This document shows, one piece after another, positions 26,617 through 35,927 of a stretch of DNA of 64,000 nt. Origin of the DNA: VAZQ01 sp963807865. GTDB taxonomy: Bacteria > Pseudomonadota > Alphaproteobacteria > Rhizobiales > Xanthobacteraceae. How positions within the stretch are numbered: position 1 is the stretch's first letter; each line of letters opens with the position of its first letter. The position numbers were made by a program, and so were the translations under genes. The notes beneath the pieces are model-generated. The model searched no databases, was not told where the DNA came from, and saw nothing but the letters and a program-made list of their open reading frames with translations. The DNA lies in assembly GCA_963807865.1 (NCBI GenBank), contig CAWEDK010000034.1, forward strand, positions 287,033 to 351,032, in the 5' to 3' direction.

Positions 26617-27515
26617 TCAGTTTGCGACCAGCGGATCGTACAGCTCCGGCTCCATCGCCAGCGGTGATTCCTGGTAGCCCGCCGCGTAGTTGCGGTTGGT
26701 CTGCGTCGGATTGCGATTGACCAGCGGCCGCAGGAACATCGGGTGGCTGACGCTGCGCACCTCGTGCTCGATGGTGAACAGCGGCCGCGCGCTGTCGAGA
26801 TCGACGATGTCGCGGAAGCGGTACTGGTAACGGTTGTCCTCCTGGCTGACGAGGTTGCGCTCCTTCAGCCGGCGGTGCGGGCCGGAGAAATTCGTCACGT
26901 AGATCGCGATGTGATGCCCGTCGAACTCCGGCTGCGGCCGGTCGGTCTCGCGGAAGAACAGGTGCTGGTCTTTGCCGATCTGCACACGCGCCGCTCGGCC
27001 GTCGCCATTGACCACGTCGGCCGGCGTATCGACCATCGCGCGGTAGAATGCCGCGATGGCGTCCGCGCTGCCGACCGGCACGTCGAACTCGACGTAGGGA
27101 AAGCCGAGCGCGATGCGCCCGAAGCGCGCGGCGTCGGGCTCATAGCAGCGGTAGCGATTGCCCCAGGGACAGATGGCCTCGACGCAGTCGTTGTGTTCGC
27201 GGAAATCGAAGCGCGTGCCGGCGAGCTTCGGCCGCACTGCGGTGAGGCGATCGAGCAGCGCTTGCGCGGCCCGGGGATCACGATGCCGGTGTGGCCGCGC
27301 AGCACCTGCGGCTGGCCGGTCGGCAGATGAAACTGCGTGCGGCCGGCGTTGATCCACATGTTGTTGTCGGAGACCATCAGGTACGGGTCGCGCGTGAGGC
27401 CAAGGCCTGCGACATAGAACAGCGTCGCCACCCGCTGGTCCGGAATCTGCACGTTGACGTGCTCCATGTGGATGGAGTTGCCGAGGTCTTCGGTCGCGCG
27501 GTCGAAGGTCTGCAT
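26617..27515 (-). CDS. VOC (glyoxalase/dioxygenase) superfamily protein (one frameshift)
   Basis: About 300-residue vicinal-oxygen-chelate protein with two halves. The N-terminal module MEHVNVQIPDQRVATLFYVA holds a likely metal His. The second module has VEFDVPVGSADAIAAFYRAM and DGHHIAIYVTNF, with His candidates. The frame breaks near 27261-27275, at IVIPG, and resumes as AAQALLDRLTAVRPKL. The last 40 residues (HPMFLRPLVNRNPTQTNRNY) form a conserved-looking tail outside the VOC fold. Catalysis is unknown; the group includes dioxygenases, isomerases and resistance proteins. It is transcribed toward the amidohydrolase gene. Confidence 0.75.
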
Positions 27516-27604
27516 GATGATGCGCCCTGCCAGTGAACGGTTCGTCCCACTGCAATGCTACACGAGCGCAGGTTGGAACGGGAGGGGTGGTGCGGGGGCG
27601 AGCG

Positions 27605-28739
27605 CTAACTTGCGCTCATGCCTGCCCTGATTTCGGCGCGCAGCGCATCGATCGACACCAGGCCGTTGTCGGTTTCGAGATGCCAGAACGACCAGCCATT
27701 GCAGGCCTCCAGTCCCTGCGCCAGCGCGCCGATGCGGTGGATCGAGCCGACGGTTTCGCCGAGCGCGATTGCGCCGTCGGCGCGCACCAGCGCATTGACG
27801 CGGCGCTTGGCGTCGACCAGCCGGGCGCCGGCGCTGACCAGGCCGCGTTCGACCAGCAGCGGAGAATGCCACCCGCGGCGCCTCGCGCGCCGTCATGAAC
27901 GGCGCAAGGCTCGCCTCCGGCAGCGGCTGCACGGCGGCGATGCGGCGCTGTCCGGCCTTGGCGTAGGTTTGCTCGCGCTCGACGCCGACGAACCGGCGGC
28001 CGAGCCGTTTGGCAACCGCGCCGGTGGTGCCGGTGCCGCAGAACGGGTCGAGCACGAGGTCGTCCGGCCGCGAGGCGGCGAGCATCACCCGCGCCAGCAG
28101 CGCCTCGGGCTTCTGGGTGGGATGCAGTTTCTTGCCGTCGTCGCCCTTGAGCCGCTCCTCGCCGGTGCAGAGCGCGAGCGTCCAGTCGGAGCGCACCTGC
28201 ACGTCCTCGTTGCCGGCCTTGAGCGCTTCGTAGTTGAACGTATAGCCCTTGGCGCTGGCGTCACGCGCCGCCCAGATCAACGTCTCATGCGCATTGGTGA
28301 AGCGACGGCCGCGGAAGTTCGGCATCGGGTTGGACTTGCGCCAGACGATGTCGTTGAGAATCCAGAAGCCCAGGTCCTGCAGGATCGAGCCGACGCGGAA
28401 GATGTTGTGATACGAGCCGATCACCCAGAGCGTTGCGGAGGGCTTCATCACCCGCCGGCAGGCGATCAGCCAGGCACGGGTGAAATCGTCGTATGCCGCG
28501 AAGCTCGCGAACTTGTCCCAATGGTCGTCGACCGCATCGACGCGCAAATCGTCCGGGCGCTTGAGGTCGCCGGCGAGTTGCAGGTTGTAGGGCGGATCGG
28601 CGAACACCAGGTCGACCGTCTCGGCCGGCAGCTTCGCCATCTCGGCGACGCAGTCACCGATGAGGATGCGGCCGGATGCGGGCGGCTTCAAACTGACGCG
28701 GGGCGCCCCTTGGGACGCCCCGCGACGCGATACTACCAT
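27605..28739 (-). CDS. ccrM: CcrM-type DNA adenine methyltransferase, GANTC (one frameshift)
   Basis: Cell-cycle-regulated N6-adenine methylase expected to modify GANTC, of about 377 residues when repaired. The catalytic DPPY motif is in LVFADPPYNLQL, and the SAM-binding motif is in LDPFCGTGTTGAVAKRLGR. TNAHETLIWA and HPTQKPEALL are beta-class landmarks. A C-terminal RAMA-like domain, the CcrM hallmark, reads IHRIGALAQGLEACNGWSFW. The frame break is near 27862 between the catalytic and C-terminal domains. The CcrM of Caulobacter is essential in normal media, so a true inactivation would be surprising. A GACTC site overlaps its leader directly before the ATG. Confidence 0.93.
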
Positions 28740-28744
28740 GACTC
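28740..28744. promoter_or_regulatory. GANTC site adjacent to the ccrM start codon
   Basis: GACTC on the + strand (GAGTC on the coding strand) ends one position before the ccrM ATG. GANTC is the expected target of CcrM itself. In Caulobacter crescentus the ccrM promoter carries GANTC sites whose methylation lowers transcription. Whether this site plays the same role here is inference. Confidence 0.45.
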
Positions 28745-28971
28745 AAAAACTCTAACTCAGGCGACGCGGCCGGTGACGCGGGACCTACAACCGACACGAA
28801 GCAGTGTGCCTGCCCAAGGTTAAAAAACGTTTTAACGCCGCCGCCCGGAGCCTGGGAAAGGCTTGCGCGGCAACTATATTGGCGGGGACGCGTTGGATGG
28901 CGCGGTGGTAGAATGAATTCGGGCGGTTAGGCCTGCGACTTTGCGGGCGCCGGACGGCGAGGAGGCGAACC

Positions 28972-29925
28972 ATGCGCTTGGATGACCTGCCTGAGAGCAG
29001 CAACGTCGAGGATCGTCGTAGTGAAGCCGGCTACGGCGGGGGTGGCGGCGGCGGATTTGGCATGCCGATCGGTGGCGGCGGCATCGGCATCGGGACGATC
29101 ATCATCCTCGGCCTGATCGGCTGGGCGCTTGGGATCGATCCGAGCATGCTGATCGGCGGCGCCGAGCAGATGAGCCGCAACTCGCCGAGCATCGACGCGC
29201 CCGCGCAGCAAGGCCGCCCGCCGCAGGCCGGGTCGCCGCGCGACGAGATGGGCCGATTCGTCAGCCGGGTGCTGGGCAGCACCGAGACGCAGTGGAAAGA
29301 CATCTTCTCCAAGGAAGGCAGGAACTATCGCGCGCCGGTTCTCGTTCTCTACAATGGCCGCACGCACGCCCAATGCGGCGGCACCGCGCAGAGCGCGATG
29401 GGGCCGTTCTATTGTCCGGCCGACCAGAAGGTCTATCTCGACACTTCGTTCTTCGATCAGATCGCGACGCGTTTCCGTGGCTGCGACGTCGGCAGCAAGT
29501 CTTGCCAGTTTTCGCAGGCCTACGTGATCGCGCACGAAATCGGCCATCACGTCCAGAACCAGCTCGGCATTCTGCAGAAATCGCAGCAGTTGCAGCGCAC
29601 CGCCAGCAGCCGTGGGGATGCCAACCACATCCAGGTGCAGGTCGAGTTGCAGGCCGACTGCCTCGCGGGTGTCTGGGCCAACCACGAGAACGAAAGCCTG
29701 CGTCGCCAGGGTAAGCCGCCGTTCATCGAGCCGGGTGACATCGAGGCGGCATTGCGCACCGCGGCGGCGATCGGCGATGACACTTTGCAGAAGCGCGCGC
29801 AGGGATATGCGGTGCCGGACAGCTTCACCCACGGCACCTCGGAGCAGCGCCAGCGCTGGTTCACCGCCGGGTTCAGGAGCGGGCAGGTCTCGAGCTGCAA
29901 CACGTTCGCGTCGGCGCAGTTGTAA
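28972..29925 (+). CDS. Neutral zinc metallopeptidase (YpfJ/PF04228 family)
   Basis: 317 residues. The N-terminal cytoplasmic stretch contains a long glycine run, followed by one membrane helix (GIGTIIILGLIGWALGI) and a soluble domain. The zinc motif HEIGHH is in AYVIAHEIGHHVQNQLG at about 186-202. A third ligand is probably the Glu in ELQADCLAGVWANH. GPFYCPADQKVYLDTSFFD is a family signature, and four cysteines in the domain may pair. GGAGG lies 7 bases upstream of the ATG. Substrates of this family are unknown. Confidence 0.92.
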   Translation: MRLDDLPESSNVEDRRSEAGYGGGGGGGFGMPIGGGGIGIGTIIILGLIGWALGIDPSMLIGGAEQMSRNSPSIDAPAQQGRPPQAGSPRDEMGRFVSRVLGSTETQWKDIFSKEGRNYRAPVLVLYNGRTHAQCGGTAQSAMGPFYCPADQKVYLDTSFFDQIATRFRGCDVGSKSCQFSQAYVIAHEIGHHVQNQLGILQKSQQLQRTASSRGDANHIQVQVELQADCLAGVWANHENESLRRQGKPPFIEPGDIEAALRTAAAIGDDTLQKRAQGYAVPDSFTHGTSEQRQRWFTAGFRSGQVSSCNTFASAQL

Positions 29926-29983
29926 CGGGCAAATCCGCGCGATTAGGTCGCGCGGGTTCGACACCGAACGAAATCGCAAGCGC

Positions 29984-30547
29984 ATGCCCGGTATCGACGA
30001 GACGAAACAGTTCATCCCGCTCAAGATCGCGGTGCTGACGGTTTCAGATACGCGCGAGCTGGCGGACGACAAGTCGGGTGCGACGCTGGCCGAGCGCGTC
30101 GCCAAGGCCGGCCACACCGTGGCGGTCCGTGCCATCGTCACCGATGACGTCGAGAGCATCCGCGCCCGTGTGCGGGCGTGGATCGCCGATCCCGCCGTCG
30201 ACGTCATCATCACGACTGGCGGCACCGGCTTTACCGGCCGTGATGTGACGCCGGAAGCTATCGAGCCGTTATTCGAAAAGCGCATGGACGGGTTTGCCAC
30301 GCTCTTCCTGCTGGTGAGCCACGCCAAGATCGGCACGTCTGCGATCCAGACCCGCGCCACCGCGGGCGTCGCCGGCGCGACCTATATCTTCTGCCTGCCG
30401 GGCTCGCCGGGCGCCTGCCGCGATGCCTGGGACGAAATCCTCGTCCACCAGCTCGACTACCGCTACCGGCCCTGCAACTTCGTCGAGATCATGCCGCGGC
30501 TCGACGAACATCTGCGACGTGCCAAGGCGCAGGGCGCGACGGTGTGA
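29984..30547 (+). CDS. moaB: Molybdenum cofactor biosynthesis protein MoaB
   Basis: 187 residues of the MoaB/MogA family, which adenylylates molybdopterin before metal insertion. IAVLTVSDTRELADDKSG is at the N-terminus. The family motif TTGGTGFTGRDVTPEA is at about 78-93. LPGSPGACRDAWDEIL is near the C-terminus. The chosen ATG gives the usual short lead before IPLKIAVLTVSD; the open frame extends further upstream without homologous sequence. The stop overlaps a possible GTG start of the next gene. Confidence 0.92.
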   Translation: MPGIDETKQFIPLKIAVLTVSDTRELADDKSGATLAERVAKAGHTVAVRAIVTDDVESIRARVRAWIADPAVDVIITTGGTGFTGRDVTPEAIEPLFEKRMDGFATLFLLVSHAKIGTSAIQTRATAGVAGATYIFCLPGSPGACRDAWDEILVHQLDYRYRPCNFVEIMPRLDEHLRRAKAQGATV

Positions 30548-30564
30548 AGGCGTCCCGCCGCTCA

Positions 30565-30915
30565 ATGCGCCAGGGGAGCACGGCAGCCGACTTTCGCCGG
30601 ATCGCCCTGTCGCTCGAAGGCACAACCGAGGCTCCGCATTTTGATCGGGCCGCGTTTCGCGTCGCGCGGATTTACGCCACGTTGGCGCCCGACGGGCATA
30701 CGGCGAACTTCAAGTTTGCGCCCGACGAGCAAGAGCTGAAGTGTACGGTCGCGCCAGAAGCGTTCACACCAATCCCGAATGCCTGGGGGAAGCAAGGCTG
30801 GACGACCGCGGCCTTGGCGATGCTGACGATCCCGGAACTCGAGAATGCGCTTCGCGTCGCGTTCGCTCATGCACAGCCGAAGGCGCCTGCACGCAAGCGA
30901 GCGTCAGGCAAATAG
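30565..30915 (+). CDS. MmcQ/YjbR-like protein
   Basis: 116-residue protein of the MmcQ/YjbR DNA-binding-like fold. Features seen are AADFRRIALSLEGTTEAPHF at the start, RIYATLAPDGHTANFKFAPDEQ in the sheet, and WGKQGWTTAALA in the C-terminal helix. The ATG at 30565 places the conserved TAADFRR near the N-terminus. A GTG at 30544 overlapping the moaB stop would add seven residues and imply translational coupling. The basic tail (KAPARKRASGK) is lineage-specific. Molecular function is not established for the family. Confidence 0.8.
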   Translation: MRQGSTAADFRRIALSLEGTTEAPHFDRAAFRVARIYATLAPDGHTANFKFAPDEQELKCTVAPEAFTPIPNAWGKQGWTTAALAMLTIPELENALRVAFAHAQPKAPARKRASGK

Positions 30916-30940
30916 CCGCGTGAAGCGGCGGGCGCGACAG

Positions 30941-31876
30941 TCAATCGAGCGTCAGTTCCCAGATTTCACTGACAACGTCATGGCCCCAGCTTTGGCGGGG
31001 CTCGCTCGACACCAGCCGGAATCCAGCCTGCTGATAGAGATGGCGGGCTGCAAGCAGGACGCTGTGAGTCCAGAGCGTGATTTTGCGATAGCCGGCTGCG
31101 CGAGCAAATTGCACGGACTCGTCGACCAGCCGCGCTCCGATTCCGAGGCCGCGGGCGAACGGCTCGACCAACAGCAGTCGCAATCGTGCCACGTCATCTG
31201 AGTCCTTCACCAGCATCACCGAGCCGGCATTCTCCCCGCCGGTCTCCGCAATCCAGCAGCGTTCCCGCCGAGCGTCGAAATTGTTGACGAAATCGGCGAC
31301 GATTTGCGCACAGAGCCCCTCGAACGGATCGATCCAGCCATACTCTTGCGCATACAGGATTGCGTGGCGGCTAACGACCCAGCCCATGTCGCCCGGCCGT
31401 GGTGACCGCAAGCTGTAGGCCGGTTTCGACTGTGGCTCTGCGCCGAGCACCCGCTCGACCGTGCGCACCGCTTCGACCAGCTTTGCCTGATCGCCGGGCG
31501 CGAGCGGATCGAGCATGCCGCGTATCTCCGAAACGGTATGCGCTTCGACCGGTGCGAATTGGTTTCGGCCGCGCTCGGTAATCGAGAGCAGGCTGCGCCG
31601 TGCATCGGCCTTCGAGGCTTGCCGGCGGATCAATCCGGCAGCTTCGAAGTCGCGCAGCATCCGGCTGAGATAGCCGGGATCGAGTCCCAGGTCCGTGGCG
31701 AGTTCGGTCGATGTGGGCTGGTCGCGCTGGATCAGTTCGTACAGCACGCGGGCCTGCGCGAGCGAGAATGGGCTGCTGACCCAACCTTCCCGCAAGACGC
31801 CGATCCGCTGGGTGTAGAACCGGTTGAACTGCCGCAGCGCGGCCACGTGCTCCATGATCTCAGGCATCGCAAACAC
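30941..31876 (-). CDS. MarR-GNAT fusion regulator/acetyltransferase
   Basis: 311 residues. The N-terminal MarR winged helix (about 1-145) includes SLAQARVLYELIQRDQPTST and the wing RRQASKADARRSLLSITERG. The C-terminal GNAT domain (about 155-305) has the acetyl-CoA loop LLVEPFARGLGIGARLVDES. A GTG start at 31876 is favoured by GGAG five bases before it; an ATG nine bases inside is the alternative. The 13-base palindrome TTGACTAAGTCAA lies about 40 bases upstream and is a likely self-operator. The acetyl acceptor is unknown. Confidence 0.9.
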   Translation of the reverse strand: MFAMPEIMEHVAALRQFNRFYTQRIGVLREGWVSSPFSLAQARVLYELIQRDQPTSTELATDLGLDPGYLSRMLRDFEAAGLIRRQASKADARRSLLSITERGRNQFAPVEAHTVSEIRGMLDPLAPGDQAKLVEAVRTVERVLGAEPQSKPAYSLRSPRPGDMGWVVSRHAILYAQEYGWIDPFEGLCAQIVADFVNNFDARRERCWIAETGGENAGSVMLVKDSDDVARLRLLLVEPFARGLGIGARLVDESVQFARAAGYRKITLWTHSVLLAARHLYQQAGFRLVSSEPRQSWGHDVVSEIWELTLD

Positions 31877-31911
31877 CGTCGCTCCGGCGACCGTAACAAT
31901 GTTTCCAAATT

Positions 31912-31928
31912 AGTTGACTAAGTCAAGT
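31912..31928. promoter_or_regulatory. Candidate MarR operator
   Basis: AGTTGACTAAGTCAAGT contains the perfect dyad TTGAC-TAA-GTCAA (31914-31926) and an overlapping TTAGT-TG-ACTAA dyad (31910-31921). It lies upstream of the MarR-GNAT gene in an AT-rich patch, the size and place expected for a MarR dimer site controlling its own promoter. Confidence 0.6.
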
Positions 31929-31992
31929 ATCTGCGCGGAGAAGGGGTCCGGCGCCTGCCGGCGTCGCAGGTGCCACGGGAAGCCCGTCGAAT

Positions 31993-33705
31993 TCAGTGAG
32001 CCGGCGTGCCGGAATAGCCTTGGATGTCCTGCAGAATAAGGAAGAAGTCCGTCCCTTTCGATGCTCGGATCGGGATGCTGCGGCGCGGTCCAAATTTGAT
32101 GCCTCGCTCCGCCATCCGGGCTTCCCGGGCATCGAGCTTGGCTGGTTCGGACGTGAGATGAACCAGGGTTGTGTTGTCGGGCACGTTGGTGCGCACCTCG
32201 TGCTCGCTCCAGTTCGGCAGGTTTCGCATGCCCTGCCATTCCCCGAGATAAAGCGAGCCGATCGAAAGGAACTTGGCGCTGTGGGGTTCGCCAAGGTCGA
32301 ACCAGAAGCGAACCGTTCGATCCTTTGTTGCTCCGCTGCGCAGGATGTTCGAGACCTCCACGGCGGCGTCAAACGTCGGTTCGTTTGGACTGAAGACCCA
32401 GTGAAGCCGCTGGTCCGCAGTCGTTGCAAGCGACGGCATCGCGACGAGCGCGAGAACCCCGAGCACCGAGGCCAGGCGGCGAACAGCGCCGGCCGGCAGG
32501 AAAAGCACGATCAGAACAAGCACGACCAGGGCGCCTTGCAACAGCCAGGGGCCCAATGGAAAACGTGCCATCCATGTCACGAATGGCGTCGCGAAAAATG
32601 GAATGGCGATGAGAACAATCGCGCTGATGGCAACGATGACGTAGCGTTCGCGCGCCGGCCAGTCCTGCATGAGCAGGCCCAGTGTGGCCGCCAGCGCCAG
32701 ATAGGCCGGAGCGACCAGATAGACGCTGGTATAGGTGACGCGAAGCACCACGCCTTGCAGAGCAAATTCCACGAAGGCGAACATCGCAAGGCTCAGACAG
32801 AAGAGACCGATGACGGCGACAGCGTCCCTGGGAGCGATTTCCTTCGTCGCATCGCGTCTGGTCGTCGCAAGTGCGGCGATTGCCGCGACGCAAATTCCCA
32901 GCAGCGCGACGACGCAATATGCGGTCGAAATCCAGCCGTATCCTTTCCCCCACATATTGGAGAGATAGTTGGGGGTAGTTGTTGCATAGAGGGTAATTCC
33001 GATCTGAGGGCCCAAGAACAAGAAGGTGCCAAAAAGCCATTTCGATACCAATCCAAATGAAACGAACATCGCGCCGGCCCCGGTCAGGATCAGGCCCGTC
33101 CGCCTCGCCGATTCGGCCAAGGAAAATTCGGCGAGATACAGCACCATCAGGCAGCACGGCAGGACGACAAGCACCGCAAGGAGATTGTTCGTGCCTGCGA
33201 TCGCCCACAGGAATCCAACTGCAATCCAGCGGGCACGGTCGGACATGTTGCCGGGTGGCGCCAGCGCCAGCCAAAGTCCAAGCAGCACAAAGGCGATGGC
33301 GGCTCCGTTCGGATAATCCCACGCCATCGACGTTGCGGTGTAAGTGCTGAAAGCAAATGCGACTGTCGCAATGATCGCGGCGGGTTTGCCGAACGGCCCG
33401 GCTGCGGCGCAATAAAGTCCGAGGCACGCCAGCCAGAGATAGAATGTGTGAAGAGCGAAATTGGCGACGTGCGGAGTGAAGATGCTGTGAAACGTCACCC
33501 CGATCAGAATGAACGGAATTCGACTGAGGTAGTAAGGAAATCCGAAGCGGCTCACCAGATCGTCGAAATTCAAAAAGTACCCTGTCGGGTACCATGGATC
33601 CAGGGTACCGGCGGGCGAATAGTTGGAATATGGCCCGAAGGCCCAAAACGCGACCGCGAACAACAGCCAAGCAAGTGCCGCGCGCGATACATGTCTTGTA
33701 TTCAA
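31993..33705 (-). CDS. Large multi-spanning membrane protein, function unknown
   Basis: About 570 residues with some 11-12 hydrophobic segments. A soluble C-terminal domain of about 130 residues (LHWVFSPNEPTFDAAVEV onward) follows. The overall plan, many helices plus a C-terminal extracytoplasmic domain, recalls GT-C glycosyltransferases or related polysaccharide proteins. I see no diagnostic motif and do not assign it. No ATG is present near the N-terminus. TTG at 33705 is taken as the start and GTG at 33729 is the alternative. The gene uses more A/T-ending codons than its neighbours, which may mark acquired DNA. Confidence 0.65.
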   Translation of the reverse strand: MNTRHVSRAALAWLLFAVAFWAFGPYSNYSPAGTLDPWYPTGYFLNFDDLVSRFGFPYYLSRIPFILIGVTFHSIFTPHVANFALHTFYLWLACLGLYCAAAGPFGKPAAIIATVAFAFSTYTATSMAWDYPNGAAIAFVLLGLWLALAPPGNMSDRARWIAVGFLWAIAGTNNLLAVLVVLPCCLMVLYLAEFSLAESARRTGLILTGAGAMFVSFGLVSKWLFGTFLFLGPQIGITLYATTTPNYLSNMWGKGYGWISTAYCVVALLGICVAAIAALATTRRDATKEIAPRDAVAVIGLFCLSLAMFAFVEFALQGVVLRVTYTSVYLVAPAYLALAATLGLLMQDWPARERYVIVAISAIVLIAIPFFATPFVTWMARFPLGPWLLQGALVVLVLIVLFLPAGAVRRLASVLGVLALVAMPSLATTADQRLHWVFSPNEPTFDAAVEVSNILRSGATKDRTVRFWFDLGEPHSAKFLSIGSLYLGEWQGMRNLPNWSEHEVRTNVPDNTTLVHLTSEPAKLDAREARMAERGIKFGPRRSIPIRASKGTDFFLILQDIQGYSGTPAH

Positions 33706-33856
33706 CGCGGAATGATGGCTGGCTTGCACAGAACTGCGTCTTTGTTCATTCGCCGGGTTGCATCTTCGTGTTGATATCACGAAGCGAACACTTGCGTTAA
33801 GGCGTGATTGGAAGCGCTGGAAGAACGGATGAGTTCGACGGACGTCGAAGCCGTCG

Positions 33857-34802
33857 CTATTTCGAAAACTTGCCTTGGACAAAGGCTCCGATCCGGGCGA
33901 TAGCCGCGTTCGCCTCCGGGATGACGCGGGCCCAGAGCTGCCAAGCATGCGGCATCCGCGGCCAGATTTCGAGTTCGACGTGGCAGCCGGCGGCGCGCAG
34001 CCGTTCTGCCATCCGTACCGAGTTCGTCGAGCAGGACCTCGTCGCTGCCGACCTGGATGAGGGTCGGCGGAAGGTCGGTCGGGTCGCCGTACAGCGGTGA
34101 GGCGTACGGCGCGCGGGGATCGGCGCCCGCCAGATAGTGGGCGACGAGAAGCGGCGCCTCGTCGCTGCGGATCATCGGATCGGCCTTGGCGTTGGTCCGC
34201 AGCGATGAGCCGGTCAGCGCCAGATCGGTCCAGGGCGACAGCGCCACGGCGGCGGCCGGCAGCGGCAGGCCTTCGTCGCGCAGCCGCAGCAGGGTCGACA
34301 GGGTGAGGCCGCCGCCTGACGATTCGCCCGCGATCGCCGTCCGCCGTGGGTCGGCGCCACTCGACAGCAGGCGGCGGTAGGCGGTCACGGCGTCGTCGAG
34401 CGCGGCCGGGAACGGATGCTCGGGCGCCAGCCGATGATCCAGAATGGTGACGCGCGCGCCCGTGGTGTCGGCGAGCCGCCAGATGAAGTCCCGGTAGAGG
34501 CCCGGCGAGCCTGACATGTGACCGCCACCGTGGAGGTAGAGCAGGTGGCGGTCGTCGAGCGACTTTGGCGTCGTCACCTGAACCGCCGGCACGCCGTCCA
34601 GATCGAGACGCGACACCTGCGTGTCGCGTGGCGGTTTGGGCACCAAGTATCCGAACACACGCAGCCGGCGCCGCACCGAGGCCACGTCCGCTTGCGAACT
34701 TGTCCGCTTGAACGCCAGCCGCAGTCCAAGCCGTACGAACTCGGCGCGCACGCTCGCGCGGCGTCGGGCGAGCGGCGTGGTCGGTTGCCTGCGGTCGCTC
34801 AC
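33857..34802 (-). CDS. Alpha/beta hydrolase, HSL/GDXG esterase type (one frameshift)
   Basis: About 314 residues when repaired. The oxyanion-hole motif is YLHGGGHMSGSP, the nucleophile elbow is AIAGESSGGGLTL, and the acid is probably in VGSDEVLLD. The catalytic His is in RMPHAWQLW, which lies after a +1 break near 34027. The repaired protein ends AFVQGKFSK at 33857. In the uncorrected frame the C-terminus is replaced by an unrelated Arg-rich tail without the catalytic His. Typical substrates are short-chain esters. The next gene on the strand is the membrane protein above. Confidence 0.85.
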
Positions 34803-34896
34803 GTCGTTCGCATCTCTACGGTTGTCCTAGGCGCCGCAGTGCGAAAAATGCAATGCGCCGGATGCGTAACATTTATCATCATCGGCCAGGTAAGCC

Positions 34897-35478
34897 TCAA
34901 TCAGCCAGCACAGAGGCACTGCTACGCAGCAGCACGATCCGTCCGCGGCCGAGGCGCCGGTAGAGGTCGCTTTCGGGCTCCGGCGAAGACTCGTCATGTC
35001 CCGCGAGTTCGTCATAGAGCCGCTTTGCGATCAGCAAACCCTGGTGCGGCAGCGGTCTCGCCCCGACCGCGCGGCGCAGCAGACCGAACGCTTCGGCGAG
35101 GAGGGAAGGCGAGGGGCCAACACCTGGACGGAAGACCGCCGCCTGTCGCAGGGCAAGCCCGTGGAGTTCGCCGTTCTCGGCGAAGCGCCGGGTTTCGTCG
35201 ATCCAGGCAGCGTCCGGAATCACTCCGGGCGTCAGAAACAGCAACCACGCCGAGCGGGCAGTCGCGGCCGCCGCCTTCAGCCGCGCGCCACGCGGCCGGT
35301 CGGAGACCAGCAGCCGGCAGCCCGCCACATCCGCGATCTCCGCGGTCGCGTCATGCGAACCGGCATCCGCGACGATGACTTCCCGCACCGTGCCGGCCGC
35401 CGCGCCGGGAACGAGCGCGGCCAGCGTCGGCAGCAGCGGCCGCTCACTGTCGTGCGTGGCAATGACCACGCTCAGCAC
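34897..35478 (-). CDS. Family 2 glycosyltransferase
   Basis: 193 residues, a compact GT-A fold. N-terminal MLSVVIATHDSERPLLPTLAAL and EVIVADAGSHDATAEIA form the nucleotide-sugar site, and SDRPRGARLKAAAATARSAWLLFL follows. It is shorter than most GT2 enzymes and has no membrane helix. It resembles the small GT2-like (rSAM/selenodomain-associated, TIGR04283-type) group, in which the acceptor is unknown. The classical DxD is replaced by TPGVIPD in the expected region, so activity is uncertain. The small DUF3551 gene lies directly upstream on the same strand. Confidence 0.8.
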   Translation of the reverse strand: MLSVVIATHDSERPLLPTLAALVPGAAAGTVREVIVADAGSHDATAEIADVAGCRLLVSDRPRGARLKAAAATARSAWLLFLTPGVIPDAAWIDETRRFAENGELHGLALRQAAVFRPGVGPSPSLLAEAFGLLRRAVGARPLPHQGLLIAKRLYDELAGHDESSPEPESDLYRRLGRGRIVLLRSSASVLAD

Positions 35479-35496
35479 ATCCGTGTCCCCCGCCGC

Positions 35497-35745
35497 TCAA
35501 TACGGTCGCGAGCGGCGTTGCTGCCCACGCGGCTCCGCGAACGGGTTCGGCCGGCAGAAGCCGCCGTTGCCGCGCGCCGTTTGCATGCACTGCTCATAGC
35601 TCGTGAAGCCGCAATTGTAGGTGGATGAATCATAAAAAACGCACCACGCGTAGGACTTGGATTCAGCCGCGTTCACAACGCCCGGAACGGCACTAAGCGC
35701 AAGCACGCCTATGGCCGCAAGGCCTGATCTGACTACCGGCCGCAT
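35497..35745 (-). CDS. DUF3551 small secreted protein
   Basis: 82 residues. The signal peptide MRPVVRSGLAAIGVLALSAV... ends near VNAAES. The family core is YAWCVFYDSSTYNCGFTSYE followed by QCMQTARGNGGFCRPNP. Its four cysteines probably form two disulfides in the periplasm. The tail is Arg-rich. AAAGGAG lies 7 bases before the ATG. DUF3551 is largely confined to Bradyrhizobium relatives, where genomes carry many copies of unknown role. It is a useful lineage marker. Confidence 0.85.
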   Translation of the reverse strand: MRPVVRSGLAAIGVLALSAVPGVVNAAESKSYAWCVFYDSSTYNCGFTSYEQCMQTARGNGGFCRPNPFAEPRGQQRRSRPY

Positions 35746-35927
35746 AGGTTCGCTCCTTTCGCCGATTTGCCAGGGCCCCGAGCCTCCTGCGGCTCGTCGG
35801 CCTACTTGCCCCAAAAGGGACAGGGGGAAAACGCCCGCCGTTACTATGGGTTGCGGGCGGGGCTTGTGCGAGCCGAAGCCTGCATTATGTTCTTGTTTCG
35901 TTCATGTTTTCCAACTAGGAAAAAGTC

